Source: an uncultured Treponema sp. (GTDB taxonomy: Bacteria; Spirochaetota; Spirochaetia; Treponematales; Treponemataceae). Taken from it: a stretch of DNA of 57,245 nucleotides. The translations under genes were made by a program, and so were the position numbers. Where the stretch lies: positions 1 to 57,245 of the forward strand of contig CAMEET010000002.1 of NCBI GenBank assembly GCA_945915085.1, written 5' to 3'. Positions 34,130 through 43,609 of this stretch are shown here, piece after piece; position 1 is the first letter of the stretch, and every line of letters starts with the position of its first letter. The notes under the pieces are model-generated. The model was given only the letters and a program-made list of their open reading frames with translations. It had not been told where the DNA came from and made no database searches.

Positions 34130-35010
34130 TGGCAAATATAAAAGCACAGCAGATTTTAGTTCCAATGCAGGTTTATATTGGCGATGAAGCAGAACTAAGA
34201 TGTACATTTAATTCAAATAATTCTAAAATCAAAAAACTTCTGGAAAATAGCACAGATGGTTCTGTTTACTTGAATTCATCAAATTTTGTAGAACCAGTTA
34301 ATTTATCAGAATATGATATTTCTCAAATGAAACTGGAATTATCAGGTGTCGATTTTTTTCAATTAAAAATCAATTTTACACCTTGGAAAATCGGAACAAT
34401 TCAGTTTCCGTCTATCAATATTGAAGGAGAACTTATTGATTTTTCCCCTGTGCATATCATGTCGATTGTGGAACAAACAAATACTACATCTTTAAAAGAA
34501 GGACTGTCCCCTTTGCTATTACCCAATACAACATATAAAATATTTGCTTTTATCATTTTAATAACGATTTTTATTATCATAATAATCAGACTTTTCATAA
34601 AACGTGGAAAAATTCTTTTTTTTATAAAAAATCAAATTATTAAATACAAAAATCTAAAGAATAAAAAAAAGACGATTAAAAATCTGGAAAACCTTAATTC
34701 AAAAAAAGAAATGAATGACCAAGAATTTGCACAAAATTTTCAGCAGATTATGCGAAAATATTTGCAGATTCATTATAACTACCCTTTCATGAATTGTGTA
34801 ACTTCGAAACTGGAAAACGCTTTTTCTATTATCTCTAAAGATCTTTTTTCTGAAGAAAAAAAAGAGAATTTCAGTTCGCTTGTGGGATTCTTTGTGCGTA
34901 CAGATTTTATTAGATTCAGTGCTAAAGGCAAATTTCTCCCGGAAGAAAGACAAAAAATCATTGATTCAACTAAACAAATAATTCAATTTTTGGAGCAGCC
35001 TGATGATTGA
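34126..35010 (+). CDS. Bat operon membrane protein, DUF4381-like
   Basis: A 294-residue protein with an N-terminal beta-rich region (to about 140), one strong membrane helix (FAFIILITIFIIIIIRLF, about 142-160) and a basic cytoplasmic C-terminus with MNDQEFAQNFQQIMRKYLQ, a pattern seen in the small membrane proteins between DUF58 and batA in other genomes. There is no convincing signal peptide. The gene overlaps both neighbours, so it is coupled in translation. Family placement is tentative. Confidence 0.65.
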   Translation: MMANIKAQQILVPMQVYIGDEAELRCTFNSNNSKIKKLLENSTDGSVYLNSSNFVEPVNLSEYDISQMKLELSGVDFFQLKINFTPWKIGTIQFPSINIEGELIDFSPVHIMSIVEQTNTTSLKEGLSPLLLPNTTYKIFAFIILITIFIIIIIRLFIKRGKILFFIKNQIIKYKNLKNKKKTIKNLENLNSKKEMNDQEFAQNFQQIMRKYLQIHYNYPFMNCVTSKLENAFSIISKDLFSEEKKENFSSLVGFFVRTDFIRFSAKGKFLPEERQKIIDSTKQIIQFLEQPDD

Positions 35011-37534
35011 TTTTCAAAATCCCTACGGATTAATTTTGCTTTTTTGCATTCCGCTTTTTTTTCTGCTCCGCAAACTTGGAATTTTAAAACAAATCACATT
35101 TACTGCAGTTTTAGCAGATTGGAATGGTAAATTTTTCGAATGGCATGGAAAAATATACAGAATATTTACAGCTCTTTCTAAAATTCTTACTGTCTTAGGA
35201 TTTGTTTTATGCGTTTTTGCTTTTGCTGATCCTGTTATTTCAGAACAAGAAAAAATATATACTTCACTTGGTACGGATATTATTTTTGTTATTGATTGTA
35301 GTCCTTCCATGGCTGCAAAGGATATGAATAATGAATCCAGACTCGAAGCTTCCAAAAAATCAATCTTTTACCTTTTGCAAGAAAGTAAAGGGAGCAGATT
35401 TGGTCTTGTGGCGTTGGGAACTAATGCTTCTGTTGAAGTTCCAGTAACTTCTGATTTAGATTTTTTCATTCAGCAAGTAGAAAACATTTCTGTAGGTCAA
35501 TTGGGTGATGGTTCAGCAATTGGTGATGGTGTCAGTACTGCAGTATGCCATTTGCTTTCTTCAAAAGCTCCAGGGAAATGCATAGTTTTACTGACAGACG
35601 GCGAAAACAATGCGGGTGAAATCCATCCTGAAACTGCTGCAAAACTTGCTGTGGATAACAACATTTCTATTTACGTTGTGGGAATTGGTTCCAAAGGCAA
35701 TGTTCCTATAGAATATATTAATCCAATAACTGGAAAAAAATATTCAGGATATTTAGATTCGGATTTTAATCCTGCCTCGCTTAAAAAAATAGCAGAGATT
35801 GGCGGAGGACATTACTACGAAACAAAAACTATCAATGAACTTAATGATGTTTTACACAGTGTAATTTTGATAGAAAACTCGGTTCAGAGTTATGTTTATG
35901 AGATTAAAACAATAAGACTCTACAAAAAAATTATCTTTCTGGCAATCATACTTTTTCTGGTAGTTCTTTTTATTCGTTATTTTATATTAAACCAGACAAA
36001 ATTAATTAAATATAAAAAAGACCTTTTATTACGCGAATTTTTATTAATATTTTCACTTTTATTTGTATTTTTTGCACACATGGGAATCAGCTGGGGAACT
36101 TATGTTGCGCCAATCCAAAAAAGTGGAAACAGTGTTGCAATGGTTTTTGATATTTCATACAGTATGATGGCAAAAGATGGACCTGAAAATTCATCAAGAC
36201 TTCAAGCGGCTTCTGTTTATGCTAAAAAAATGTTAACCAAAATGCCAGATGTTAATATATCAGTTATAACAGCAAAAGGTGATGGTGTGATTTCAATTCC
36301 ATTAACACAAGATTTTTCACTAATTGAATCTTTTTTAGATGTGATTTCACCTGACCTCATGACAGTTCCTGGCACAAGTCTTGGAAAAGGAATATTAAAA
36401 GCAAAAGAAAGTCTAAAAAACGCAAGTAATTCTGTCGGTCAAATATGGGTTTTTACAGATGGAGAAGAAACTGACGGTGAATTACAGAAAAGTCTGGAAA
36501 TTTGTGCAAAAGATGGAATTCCTGTCGTAATTATTGGATTTGGAACTGAAAATCCTGTAAAAACCTTGGCAGGAGATGGAAAAACAATGATAGAAACATC
36601 TTTACATCAAAAAGAACTGGAACTTTTGATTGCTAAAACTGTTGAAAAACAAAAGCTTTATAGAAGAAAATCAGAAATATTTTATATAAATTCACAGGAA
36701 AAAGCGTCAGGATCAAAAATTTTGGCTAATCTAAAAAAATCTGACAAAGATAATATTATTACAATATATGAATCAAAACCAGTTGAGCGGTTTAAGTTTT
36801 TTCTGCTTATATCATTCTGTTTATTCTGCTTGAGCTTTATTTTAACAGAAGGTAATTTTCAAAAAAAACAAATAAAAAATTCAAAAAGAAGGAAATCTAT
36901 CAATCTACTGAATTCAAACTTCTTTTCTTCTATTAATTTTTTCATTTGCATTTCTTTTATTTTTCAGTTTTTTACCGGATGTTCTTCAGAAACAATTAAT
37001 ATTTTACAGGGAACACAATATTTTAAACAAAAAAAATATCAGGATTCATCTATATGTTTTATGGAAGCAGCAGAAAATTCTGCACAAAAACAAAATCAAA
37101 AAGTATTACCATATGCTTTGTACAATTTAGGAACTGCATATTCAATGCTTGCTGAACAAGATGCTGCACTAGAAAAATACAATCAGGTTCTTTCAATGCA
37201 AGATGTCTCACAAGAATTAATATATTCAGTCTATTTTAATCTTGGAATTATGTATTATAAAATTGGTGATTTTAATGCAGCGTCAGAAAATTTTAAGCAA
37301 GCCATCAAAATTGATAATACAAAAACCGATGCTAAAATCAATATGGAAATGTCAATGCAGATGATTGAAGCTCAGACTCGACAAAATGAAAGCAAAGTAA
37401 ATCCCGCAAGTCAAAATCAAAATACAAAAAATGATACAGAAGAAAAAATATTTAAACATATTAAGGAGAATGATAAAAAACAATGGAAAAATGCGGAAAT
37501 AAATCAAAACCAAAATCTTGCAGACGACTATTAG
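35003..37534 (+). CDS. BatA-BatB-BatC triple fusion (two VWA domains plus TPR domain)
   Basis: The 843-residue product joins three proteins normally encoded separately. Residues 1-80 hold two membrane segments; 90-290 form the first VWA domain with MIDAS DCSPS (98) and LLTDGENN; 308-328 and 342-360 are membrane helices; 376-550 form a second VWA domain with DISYS (383) and FTDGEETDGE; 597-614 is another membrane helix. Residues 629-660 (KRRKS, a hydrophobic run, FFTGC) look like a lipoprotein signal peptide inside the protein, followed by TPR-type repeats (about 668-780) and a charged tail. No start codon is suitably placed for separate expression of the third part. In Bacteroides and Leptospira Bat proteins have been linked to aerotolerance or envelope stress; the role here is inferred. 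Confidence 0.88.
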   Translation: MIDFQNPYGLILLFCIPLFFLLRKLGILKQITFTAVLADWNGKFFEWHGKIYRIFTALSKILTVLGFVLCVFAFADPVISEQEKIYTSLGTDIIFVIDCSPSMAAKDMNNESRLEASKKSIFYLLQESKGSRFGLVALGTNASVEVPVTSDLDFFIQQVENISVGQLGDGSAIGDGVSTAVCHLLSSKAPGKCIVLLTDGENNAGEIHPETAAKLAVDNNISIYVVGIGSKGNVPIEYINPITGKKYSGYLDSDFNPASLKKIAEIGGGHYYETKTINELNDVLHSVILIENSVQSYVYEIKTIRLYKKIIFLAIILFLVVLFIRYFILNQTKLIKYKKDLLLREFLLIFSLLFVFFAHMGISWGTYVAPIQKSGNSVAMVFDISYSMMAKDGPENSSRLQAASVYAKKMLTKMPDVNISVITAKGDGVISIPLTQDFSLIESFLDVISPDLMTVPGTSLGKGILKAKESLKNASNSVGQIWVFTDGEETDGELQKSLEICAKDGIPVVIIGFGTENPVKTLAGDGKTMIETSLHQKELELLIAKTVEKQKLYRRKSEIFYINSQEKASGSKILANLKKSDKDNIITIYESKPVERFKFFLLISFCLFCLSFILTEGNFQKKQIKNSKRRKSINLLNSNFFSSINFFICISFIFQFFTGCSSETINILQGTQYFKQKKYQDSSICFMEAAENSAQKQNQKVLPYALYNLGTAYSMLAEQDAALEKYNQVLSMQDVSQELIYSVYFNLGIMYYKIGDFNAASENFKQAIKIDNTKTDAKINMEMSMQMIEAQTRQNESKVNPASQNQNTKNDTEEKIFKHIKENDKKQWKNAEINQNQNLADDY

Positions 37535-38883
37535 TTTTTATATTATTGATTTTCATAATAATGTCAAAAACTCATTCCCAATCTCAGAATAATGAAATAG
37601 AAAATTTTGATTTTTTTTTCGTTCCCACACCGAATCAGAATTTTTATGAAAATGAAGATATAAGTTTCGAATTATACCTCGAAAACATAAATTCTAATGA
37701 AATTGAGCTTGTATCTTATAATTTGCCAGATAATGTAAAATTACGTTTGTTTAAAAAAATGGAAAAAAATGGAACTGTGATTAATGTCTGGTTGAATTTT
37801 ACGCAATCAGGTGAATTTGAACTTGAAGATTTTATTTTTTCTTTTTCCTCAAATGAAGATGAACCCTCTAATTCACAAAATTTTCATGTAAAATTTCCAG
37901 AAATTTTGATTACACCAGACCTTTCCATACAAAAACCAGAAATTTATATCTGTTTTGATGACAAAAATACTATAAAACTTGACAAAGAAACATCAACAGA
38001 AAAAGATAATCCAGTAATAATCTGTCAAAAACAATACGATGACAAGTTTTCGTTTACTATATTTGTTAAATATGCTTTTGACATTTTACATTTTGATTAT
38101 GAAATTCCTAAAAACGCTATTCTTACACAGACAATTTTTTTTGAACACTCAAAAAGCAGTCTTAAAACTGAAAGCGAAGAATATTCAGAACAATTATTTC
38201 CAATTGCCTCATTTGATATGGTTTGTCTTCAAACAGGAAAAACTGAATTTCCAAAAATTTCCATACAATTGGAAAACTTTCAACATCAAAAAGAAAAAAT
38301 AATACTTGAAAATTATGCTGTTGAAATACTAAATTACAAAAAAAATCATAATATAAAAGAATCAAAAATGTTTGACTCTGCTTTTGAAGATTTAGAACCC
38401 CAGAAACAACAATCTCAAAATACTACATTACAAATTCTTTCATCTGAAGAAAAAAATTTAGACGATTGCATAAAACTCGCCAAAGAACTTAAATCAAAAC
38501 ACCAAAAGAAAATATTAAAAATTTTTGGAATAACTTTCATTTTGTTAATCAGCCTACTATTATTATTTTTAAAAAAAATTAAACACAAAAAAAGTTCTTT
38601 AGCTATTTTTTCAATTTTTTTCGTCATTCTTATACTGATTTTTATTATTTTATTTCTGAATGATAAAAATGCAGTTTTTCTGGGAGGGACAGTTCATTCA
38701 ATTCCAGATGAAAAATCAGCAGAAAAAACGTACATAAATGCAGGAACTCCTATAAAAATAATTAAAAACTCTGGCATATGGTCATTTATTGAGTTTACTG
38801 AAGAAACAGAAGATTCTATAAATCATAAAAAAACAGGTTGGTGTAAAAAAGAATGTATCAGTTCTAATCTGCCGTCACAATAA
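37483..38883 (+). CDS. BatD-like membrane protein with C-terminal SH3-like domain
   Basis: The 466-residue protein has a signal/anchor (LLVFILLIFIIMSKTHSQ), a beta-rich periplasmic region in which NQNFYENEDISFELYLEN matches the opening of BatD-type oxygen-tolerance proteins, two membrane helices around 355-395, and a C-terminal SH3-like segment (AGTPIKIIKNSGIWSFIEF, GWCKKE). It overlaps the preceding gene by 52 bases. It ends the operon, two bases from the convergent lytic transglycosylase gene, with no terminator between. Confidence 0.7.
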   Translation: MEKCGNKSKPKSCRRLLVFILLIFIIMSKTHSQSQNNEIENFDFFFVPTPNQNFYENEDISFELYLENINSNEIELVSYNLPDNVKLRLFKKMEKNGTVINVWLNFTQSGEFELEDFIFSFSSNEDEPSNSQNFHVKFPEILITPDLSIQKPEIYICFDDKNTIKLDKETSTEKDNPVIICQKQYDDKFSFTIFVKYAFDILHFDYEIPKNAILTQTIFFEHSKSSLKTESEEYSEQLFPIASFDMVCLQTGKTEFPKISIQLENFQHQKEKIILENYAVEILNYKKNHNIKESKMFDSAFEDLEPQKQQSQNTTLQILSSEEKNLDDCIKLAKELKSKHQKKILKIFGITFILLISLLLLFLKKIKHKKSSLAIFSIFFVILILIFIILFLNDKNAVFLGGTVHSIPDEKSAEKTYINAGTPIKIIKNSGIWSFIEFTEETEDSINHKKTGWCKKECISSNLPSQ

Positions 38884-38885
38884 TT

Positions 38886-41039
38886 TCATTCCAACAATTG
38901 TGTAACTGTTTGAGAAAAGTTTTGTGGATTTTCCAAAAAATCGTACATCGCGGCTGCAGAAACAAGTTTACGTCCATATTCTCGAGTTTCTGTGTAAGGA
39001 AGTGTTTCTAGAAATAAATCCATTGGAAGTTTGCTTTTAGTTCCAAACTCTGCAAGAGAACTTTTGAGCCAGCGGCGTACTCTTGTTATTCCTGCATTGT
39101 ACGAAAAAAATGCCTGCAAAAGTGAATTATCACAACGATTTAACAGTTCTGCAAGATAATATGTCCCGATTTGAAGATTTGTTTCCACGTCCACCAGCGA
39201 ATAATCTGTGATTTTTAGTTTTCTTGCAACATCATTTGCCGTAAATTCCATAAGTTGGGTAAGTCCCACTGCTCCAACGGCACTTTTTATATTTGGGTCA
39301 AAAAAACTTTCACTTCGTACAAGTGCATACATTACATTTGGTGAAATCATATATTCAGCGGCATATTTTTCAATTTCGTCACTATAGCATGATGGAAAAA
39401 CAAGTTTCATTTCTTTTCTTGTAAGAATCTCTGTTGAATAATTGTAAGTTTTTGCAGCAATGCGTAAACTTTGTGTGTAAAATCGGTTTTTGGTGTCAGT
39501 TTTTCCACAATTATACAGAAATTCAGCAAGGTAAAAATTTGTTTTTTCTGATAAATCTGGAAAATAAGTCTGCCATTCTTCGTAAATCAATTCTGGAAAA
39601 CCAAAAATAACATAGCCTTCCATCAGTAAATCTGCCAACTGTTCATTTTCTTTCGTCATTTCAGACATTTTTTTGTTTCGCTTTTCTTTTGACATAACTG
39701 GACTGAACAAAACTTTGTGCAATTGGTTTTCATCTAAGTTTAAATGACTGGCAGAAATAATTTTATAATAAAGTGAATTTCCAGATTGAATTGCGCGCAA
39801 AAATGCTTCATTGATTTGTTTTTCATCAGCATTTGTTATTTTTTCTTGAGCAAGTCGTGCAAATATATAAGCAAATTTAGCGACCGCTTCATCTGTTGCA
39901 AAACCGTCTATTTTTTTGTAAATAATTTGGAATTCTTTCCATCGGGCAGACGAAAGCAAAGTTACCGAAAGTTTATCAAAAAAATCATCAAAATATTCGG
40001 GATTATGAAATTGTTTTGCGTAGTCTTGAATATTTGCAACTAAAAAATCTAATTGATAATCAATCATTGTATTCAAAAGATACCAAAGAGCATTGTCTTT
40101 TTTACTGTCTGAATCTGCTGCTTCAATGGCATTTTCAAAACACTCTCTTGATTTCGCAAGGTATGTCCCTGTTTTTTCAAATAATCTGCCTGCATAAAAC
40201 CAAAAATAAAAACTTACGGGAGTGTTTTTAAAATAATCAGCCAATTCCATAAAGTTTTGAGCATTTTTCAAATAATCTGAACTTCCATGTAAACAGGCTT
40301 TGCCCAAATCAGAAGCAATCTGTTCACAGGGCTGCAAATCTCCATTTTTCAGAAAATCTATAACTAATGGAACCTGCGAATAAGTATATGTATAATTTCG
40401 CTTATAAAGTTCTATCCTGAAATTCATGATAAAAGGATTAATAAGTTCTTTTTGATTTTCCCAATTCACAGATAAATCTATAAAATCAGTATGATTATAA
40501 ACATCTCTGTAAAACTGATAATGATCTTTTGATAAACTCCGCTTTGTATACCAATCAAAAACTTCACTTTCGTAAGATCCAGCTTCCAGTTTTTTCAAAG
40601 CCGTCAGTCTGATTTTAATCAATTCGTTATCATCATTCTGCAAATCCAAATTATTCGTATATTCATAAATCAAAGAATTTTCATTATATTGACAAAAAAC
40701 TCTGGCAGCTTCAAGCAGACTTTGTTTATCATTTGGAAAAAGTTGTGTCAGTTTGACAGCAGAATATATTCGTTCCTGGACAGTTCCCACCTGGCAGAGT
40801 TTTTGTGCACTTTTTTTTGCAAAAATCTTATCTCCCTTTTTGATACAGCGTTTAAATTTTGCTTGTGCTTCTTTTACTTTATTTTCATTATTCTGATCAA
40901 GCAGTTTCAGAGCCAAAAAATAATCAGTATTTGCCCCGAACTTTTTGACATTTTCATTCTGTGCACTGCACCCAAGATTTTGAATAATGAAACAAAAAAA
41001 TGTTGAAAAAATGAAAATTCTGATTATTTTTGACTTCAA
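38886..41039 (-). CDS. Lytic murein transglycosylase, Slt70-like lipoprotein
   Basis: Cleaves peptidoglycan glycan strands in the periplasm. The ~717-residue protein has a lipoprotein signal (lipobox NLGC), a long all-helical superhelix with TPR-like repeats, and a C-terminal catalytic domain: ALVRSESFFDPN with the catalytic Glu, SAVGAVGLTQLM, NLQIGTYYLAELL and FFSYNAGITRVRRW. I start it at TTG 41039, where AAAGGA lies 8 bases upstream and a normal signal peptide begins; the frame opens at 41078. A one-mismatch REP sequence (40158-40172) lies within the coding sequence. The LysM gene ends 44 bases upstream of the TTG, so the two may be one envelope operon. Confidence 0.85.
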   Translation of the reverse strand: MKSKIIRIFIFSTFFCFIIQNLGCSAQNENVKKFGANTDYFLALKLLDQNNENKVKEAQAKFKRCIKKGDKIFAKKSAQKLCQVGTVQERIYSAVKLTQLFPNDKQSLLEAARVFCQYNENSLIYEYTNNLDLQNDDNELIKIRLTALKKLEAGSYESEVFDWYTKRSLSKDHYQFYRDVYNHTDFIDLSVNWENQKELINPFIMNFRIELYKRNYTYTYSQVPLVIDFLKNGDLQPCEQIASDLGKACLHGSSDYLKNAQNFMELADYFKNTPVSFYFWFYAGRLFEKTGTYLAKSRECFENAIEAADSDSKKDNALWYLLNTMIDYQLDFLVANIQDYAKQFHNPEYFDDFFDKLSVTLLSSARWKEFQIIYKKIDGFATDEAVAKFAYIFARLAQEKITNADEKQINEAFLRAIQSGNSLYYKIISASHLNLDENQLHKVLFSPVMSKEKRNKKMSEMTKENEQLADLLMEGYVIFGFPELIYEEWQTYFPDLSEKTNFYLAEFLYNCGKTDTKNRFYTQSLRIAAKTYNYSTEILTRKEMKLVFPSCYSDEIEKYAAEYMISPNVMYALVRSESFFDPNIKSAVGAVGLTQLMEFTANDVARKLKITDYSLVDVETNLQIGTYYLAELLNRCDNSLLQAFFSYNAGITRVRRWLKSSLAEFGTKSKLPMDLFLETLPYTETREYGRKLVSAAAMYDFLENPQNFSQTVTQLLE

Positions 41040-41082
41040 TATTAATTCCTTTGTAATTACTTTAAAATCACTTTTCAAAAAA

Positions 41083-42906
41083 TTATTCTGCCGGAATTGT
41101 GATATATGTTCCAGAAATAATGTAGTCTGGATCTTTTATATGATTAAATTTAGCAATATATTTATATCGCCATGGATTTTTATAATAAGTATCAGCAATA
41201 TCCCACAAGGTATCACCCCATTTGATTTTGTAGTTAATATCTTTTGGTTTTTCAGGTGTAACAGGCGGCTGTTCTGGTACAACAATTTCAGCCTGTTCAA
41301 CAACTACAACTTCTTCTTCCAGAGCTGGTGGTGCTACTGGTTCACTTATTTCAGGTTCCGGCTCAATTTCCAGTTGTTTTTCAATTTCTGCAACAGGTTC
41401 TTGAATTTCAGAAGATGCAGATGATGATTCTTCAACTGCTATTTCAGTTGTTTCCTTTTGAGTATTTCCTTTGTGCAAAAGATTATATTTCGAAGGTACG
41501 ATAAAAAGAATCAGTAAAGTTGCAATCACACAGATAATTGCACAAATAATGCAGATAATGACAGGAACTTTTGTCTTCTTTTTGATTTTTTCATCTTCAC
41601 CTGATTGACCAAGCTCAGTTTCCTTGTCATACAATCCAGTAAAACTAAGCGGACCTTTTGCAGAAGATGCAGGTGCGGCAGTCTCATTATTATCCGAAAT
41701 TGTTCCAAAATCACTGATAAAATCATTTTCAAGATTATTGTCATCTAAAGAGATTTCATTGTTATCGAACGCAATTTCATTAAAAGAATTATCGTTTATT
41801 GAATCCAAATCAAAAGGACTGTCCCCATCATTATTTCCATAATTATTTTCATCATTATCACTGTCATTGAAAGAATCATTAAATGTATTATCAAAAGAAT
41901 TTTCATCAAAATCTGTTTCAAATTCTTTGTCAGAATCATTTTTTTCCAGAGGATTGTTAATATCAAAAAAATCTTCTGGCATTTGATTGCCTGTTTGATT
42001 AAAATCTTTCGCTGCATTTTCCAAAGTTTCCTTTGAATCCTCTCCCGGGAAATCAAAATTCAATTCAGGAAGGTCTGAATCATCAGAAATTTCATCTTGA
42101 ATATCTATTTTTTCTTCGGGAGTTTCGTTCAAATCAATTTCCTGCACAACTTCCATATTTTCTGTATCATTCAGATTTTCTTCTGGCGTTTCTTCTTCGA
42201 TAGTTTGAGTTACGTCTGTATCATCTGGCCAGATAATCTTTTCATCAGTTTTATCTGCTGGAATTACTACATCATCAATTGATTCAAGTTTCTTTTGTCT
42301 GTTGATTTCGTCATCGGCAGCTGGTGTAAATGCGATAATTGTGTTATTTTTGTGTTCAACTTGATTTTTATTTTCAACAGGAGTTTCGTTTTCTGCAGAA
42401 TTGTTTCCTTCCGTTTCTTCTGACTCAATCTCCACTTTTTCTGATTCATTTTTTGGGAAATCCATTTCATTTCCACGAATTTTTTCAGCCATTGCTAAAA
42501 ATCCGTGTTTTCTCGCTTTCGGCTTTTCTTTAGAATCAGCAATTTTATATTCATCTGTAGTTAATCTTTCTTCAATAGTTCGTGAAACAAGTGTTATTGT
42601 GGTTTTACTTTGATTACCAGTTTCAGAATCCTTGATTTTTGCAGAAAGTTTATTATTTTCATCAATCGAAACTGTAAATGAAATATCTGGTTCACCATTT
42701 GGATGAGCCACCAGATTTTCTATCTGAAGGGAATCAACATATTCTGCATCTTCCATTGAGCAGATTTTTGAACGATATAAATCAACCATTACTTTTGTTT
42801 GATTATTGTGGGCAGTTGTTAAATCCAACTGTTTTTCAGAATTTGAAAATTCTTCCAGAACTGGATAAAATGAACCGTCAGCAAGTTTAATTCCAATAGT
42901 TCTCAT
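41083..42906 (-). CDS. LysM protein with Hsp70-substrate-domain-like N-terminus
   Basis: A 607-residue protein in four parts. Residues ~1-130 look like the beta-sandwich of an Hsp70 substrate-binding domain: PNGEPDISFTVSIDENNKLS followed by AKIKDSETGNQ parallels the FDIDANGIL/VSAKDKATG pattern of DnaK. Residues ~150-430 are acidic, Asp/Asn/Glu-rich and disordered. One membrane helix follows (VIICIICAIICVIATLLILFIV, quoted in part), then a Pro/Glu-rich spacer and a C-terminal LysM domain (KIKWGDTLWDIADTYYKNPW ... ISGTYITIPAE). Topology suggests the N-terminus in the cytoplasm and LysM on peptidoglycan. A variant REP sequence (41815-41827) lies in the coding region. GGGAG precedes the ATG. Confidence 0.8.
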   Translation of the reverse strand: MRTIGIKLADGSFYPVLEEFSNSEKQLDLTTAHNNQTKVMVDLYRSKICSMEDAEYVDSLQIENLVAHPNGEPDISFTVSIDENNKLSAKIKDSETGNQSKTTITLVSRTIEERLTTDEYKIADSKEKPKARKHGFLAMAEKIRGNEMDFPKNESEKVEIESEETEGNNSAENETPVENKNQVEHKNNTIIAFTPAADDEINRQKKLESIDDVVIPADKTDEKIIWPDDTDVTQTIEEETPEENLNDTENMEVVQEIDLNETPEEKIDIQDEISDDSDLPELNFDFPGEDSKETLENAAKDFNQTGNQMPEDFFDINNPLEKNDSDKEFETDFDENSFDNTFNDSFNDSDNDENNYGNNDGDSPFDLDSINDNSFNEIAFDNNEISLDDNNLENDFISDFGTISDNNETAAPASSAKGPLSFTGLYDKETELGQSGEDEKIKKKTKVPVIICIICAIICVIATLLILFIVPSKYNLLHKGNTQKETTEIAVEESSSASSEIQEPVAEIEKQLEIEPEPEISEPVAPPALEEEVVVVEQAEIVVPEQPPVTPEKPKDINYKIKWGDTLWDIADTYYKNPWRYKYIAKFNHIKDPDYIISGTYITIPAE

Positions 42907-42924
42907 GTGATTCTCCCATAAAAA

Positions 42925-42993
42925 CTTCGCGTTAGCGATTACACAGGAGGCGCAAAATCCAAGTTTATGAAGTGCAACGCACGAAATAAACTT
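42925..42993 (-). repeat. Structured leader element, copy B
   Basis: On the minus strand it reads AAGTTTAT-TTC-GTGC-GTT-GCAC-TTC-ATAAACTT (a perfect two-stem hairpin with symmetric internal loop, 42961-42993), then GGATTTTGCG, then CGCTAACGCGAAGT just before the GGGAG of the LysM gene. It aligns along its length with copy C at 18950-19022 and at both ends with copy A at 84-190. Confidence 0.7.
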
Positions 42994-42996
42994 GTG

Positions 42997-43028
42997 TGAT
43001 AAAAATTACACGGATGTAATTTTTATCA
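42997..43028. repeat. Perfect 14-bp inverted repeat upstream of the LysM gene
   Basis: TGATAAAAATTACA (42997-43010) and TGTAATTTTTATCA (43015-43028) surround the 4-base loop CGGA, with further pairing outside. On the minus strand it precedes leader element B. It lacks a T run, so it is not a standard terminator for either direction. The rest of the gap to 43189 is very AT-rich without recognisable signals. Confidence 0.7.
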
Positions 43029-43189
43029 TACCTCCCATATTTTCTCGACCAAAAAAAACGCCAAAAAAATGATTTCTTCTCTTATTTTTAATATCGGAAA
43101 TATTTTTATTTTCAATATAGGAAAATTTAACATTTTAAACTGGAAAATTCAAAAAATTTTTTTCAAATAATTTTTTCCACTAAGTCCTT

Positions 43190-43558
43190 TTATTTCCACT
43201 GTTCTTCTATACTTTTTATCAGTTGTTCTTTTGAAATTCCGTTTTTTTGAGCTTCCTGACAGACATTTTTTGCTAAAACTACTACTATTTCTTCTTTTTT
43301 TTCCAGGATTTCAGATTTTTGAAGTGTATTTACAAAAGTGCCACTGCCTGCCACAGTTTTGATAAACCCCTGTTTATCAAGTTCCTCCCATGCCATTTTT
43401 ACGGGGATAACACTTATGCGTAGTTGATTTGAAATCTGGCGAATTGCGGGAAGCTTTTCGCCAGGTTTTAAGGTTCCGTTTATAATTTGAGAACTAATTT
43501 GAGTAACAATCTGAGAATAAATCGGTACTTTCGAAGAAGAGTTAATCACAATATCCAT
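43190..43558 (-). CDS. GntR family transcriptional regulator, YtrA subfamily
   Basis: A 122-residue repressor with an N-terminal winged helix-turn-helix (VPIYSQIVTQISSQIINGTL, then GEKLPAIRQISNQLRIS and TVAGSGTFV) and only a short C-terminal helical dimerisation part, the YtrA layout. Such regulators usually control the ABC exporter encoded beside them. Here it is the last gene of the set, 51 bases after the permease. The palindrome at 45181-45209 upstream of the ATPase is its likely operator (inference). Confidence 0.88.
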   Translation of the reverse strand: MDIVINSSSKVPIYSQIVTQISSQIINGTLKPGEKLPAIRQISNQLRISVIPVKMAWEELDKQGFIKTVAGSGTFVNTLQKSEILEKKEEIVVVLAKNVCQEAQKNGISKEQLIKSIEEQWK

Positions 43559-43609
43559 TTGTAATCAAAAATAGATAAGAAAAATCATCAAAATCCAATC
43601 TGATAAAGA

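Noticed and set aside
38681-38695. REP copy in the BatD-like gene (GGAGGGACAGTTC)
   Set aside because: Only GGGACAG matches, so it is within what chance allows.
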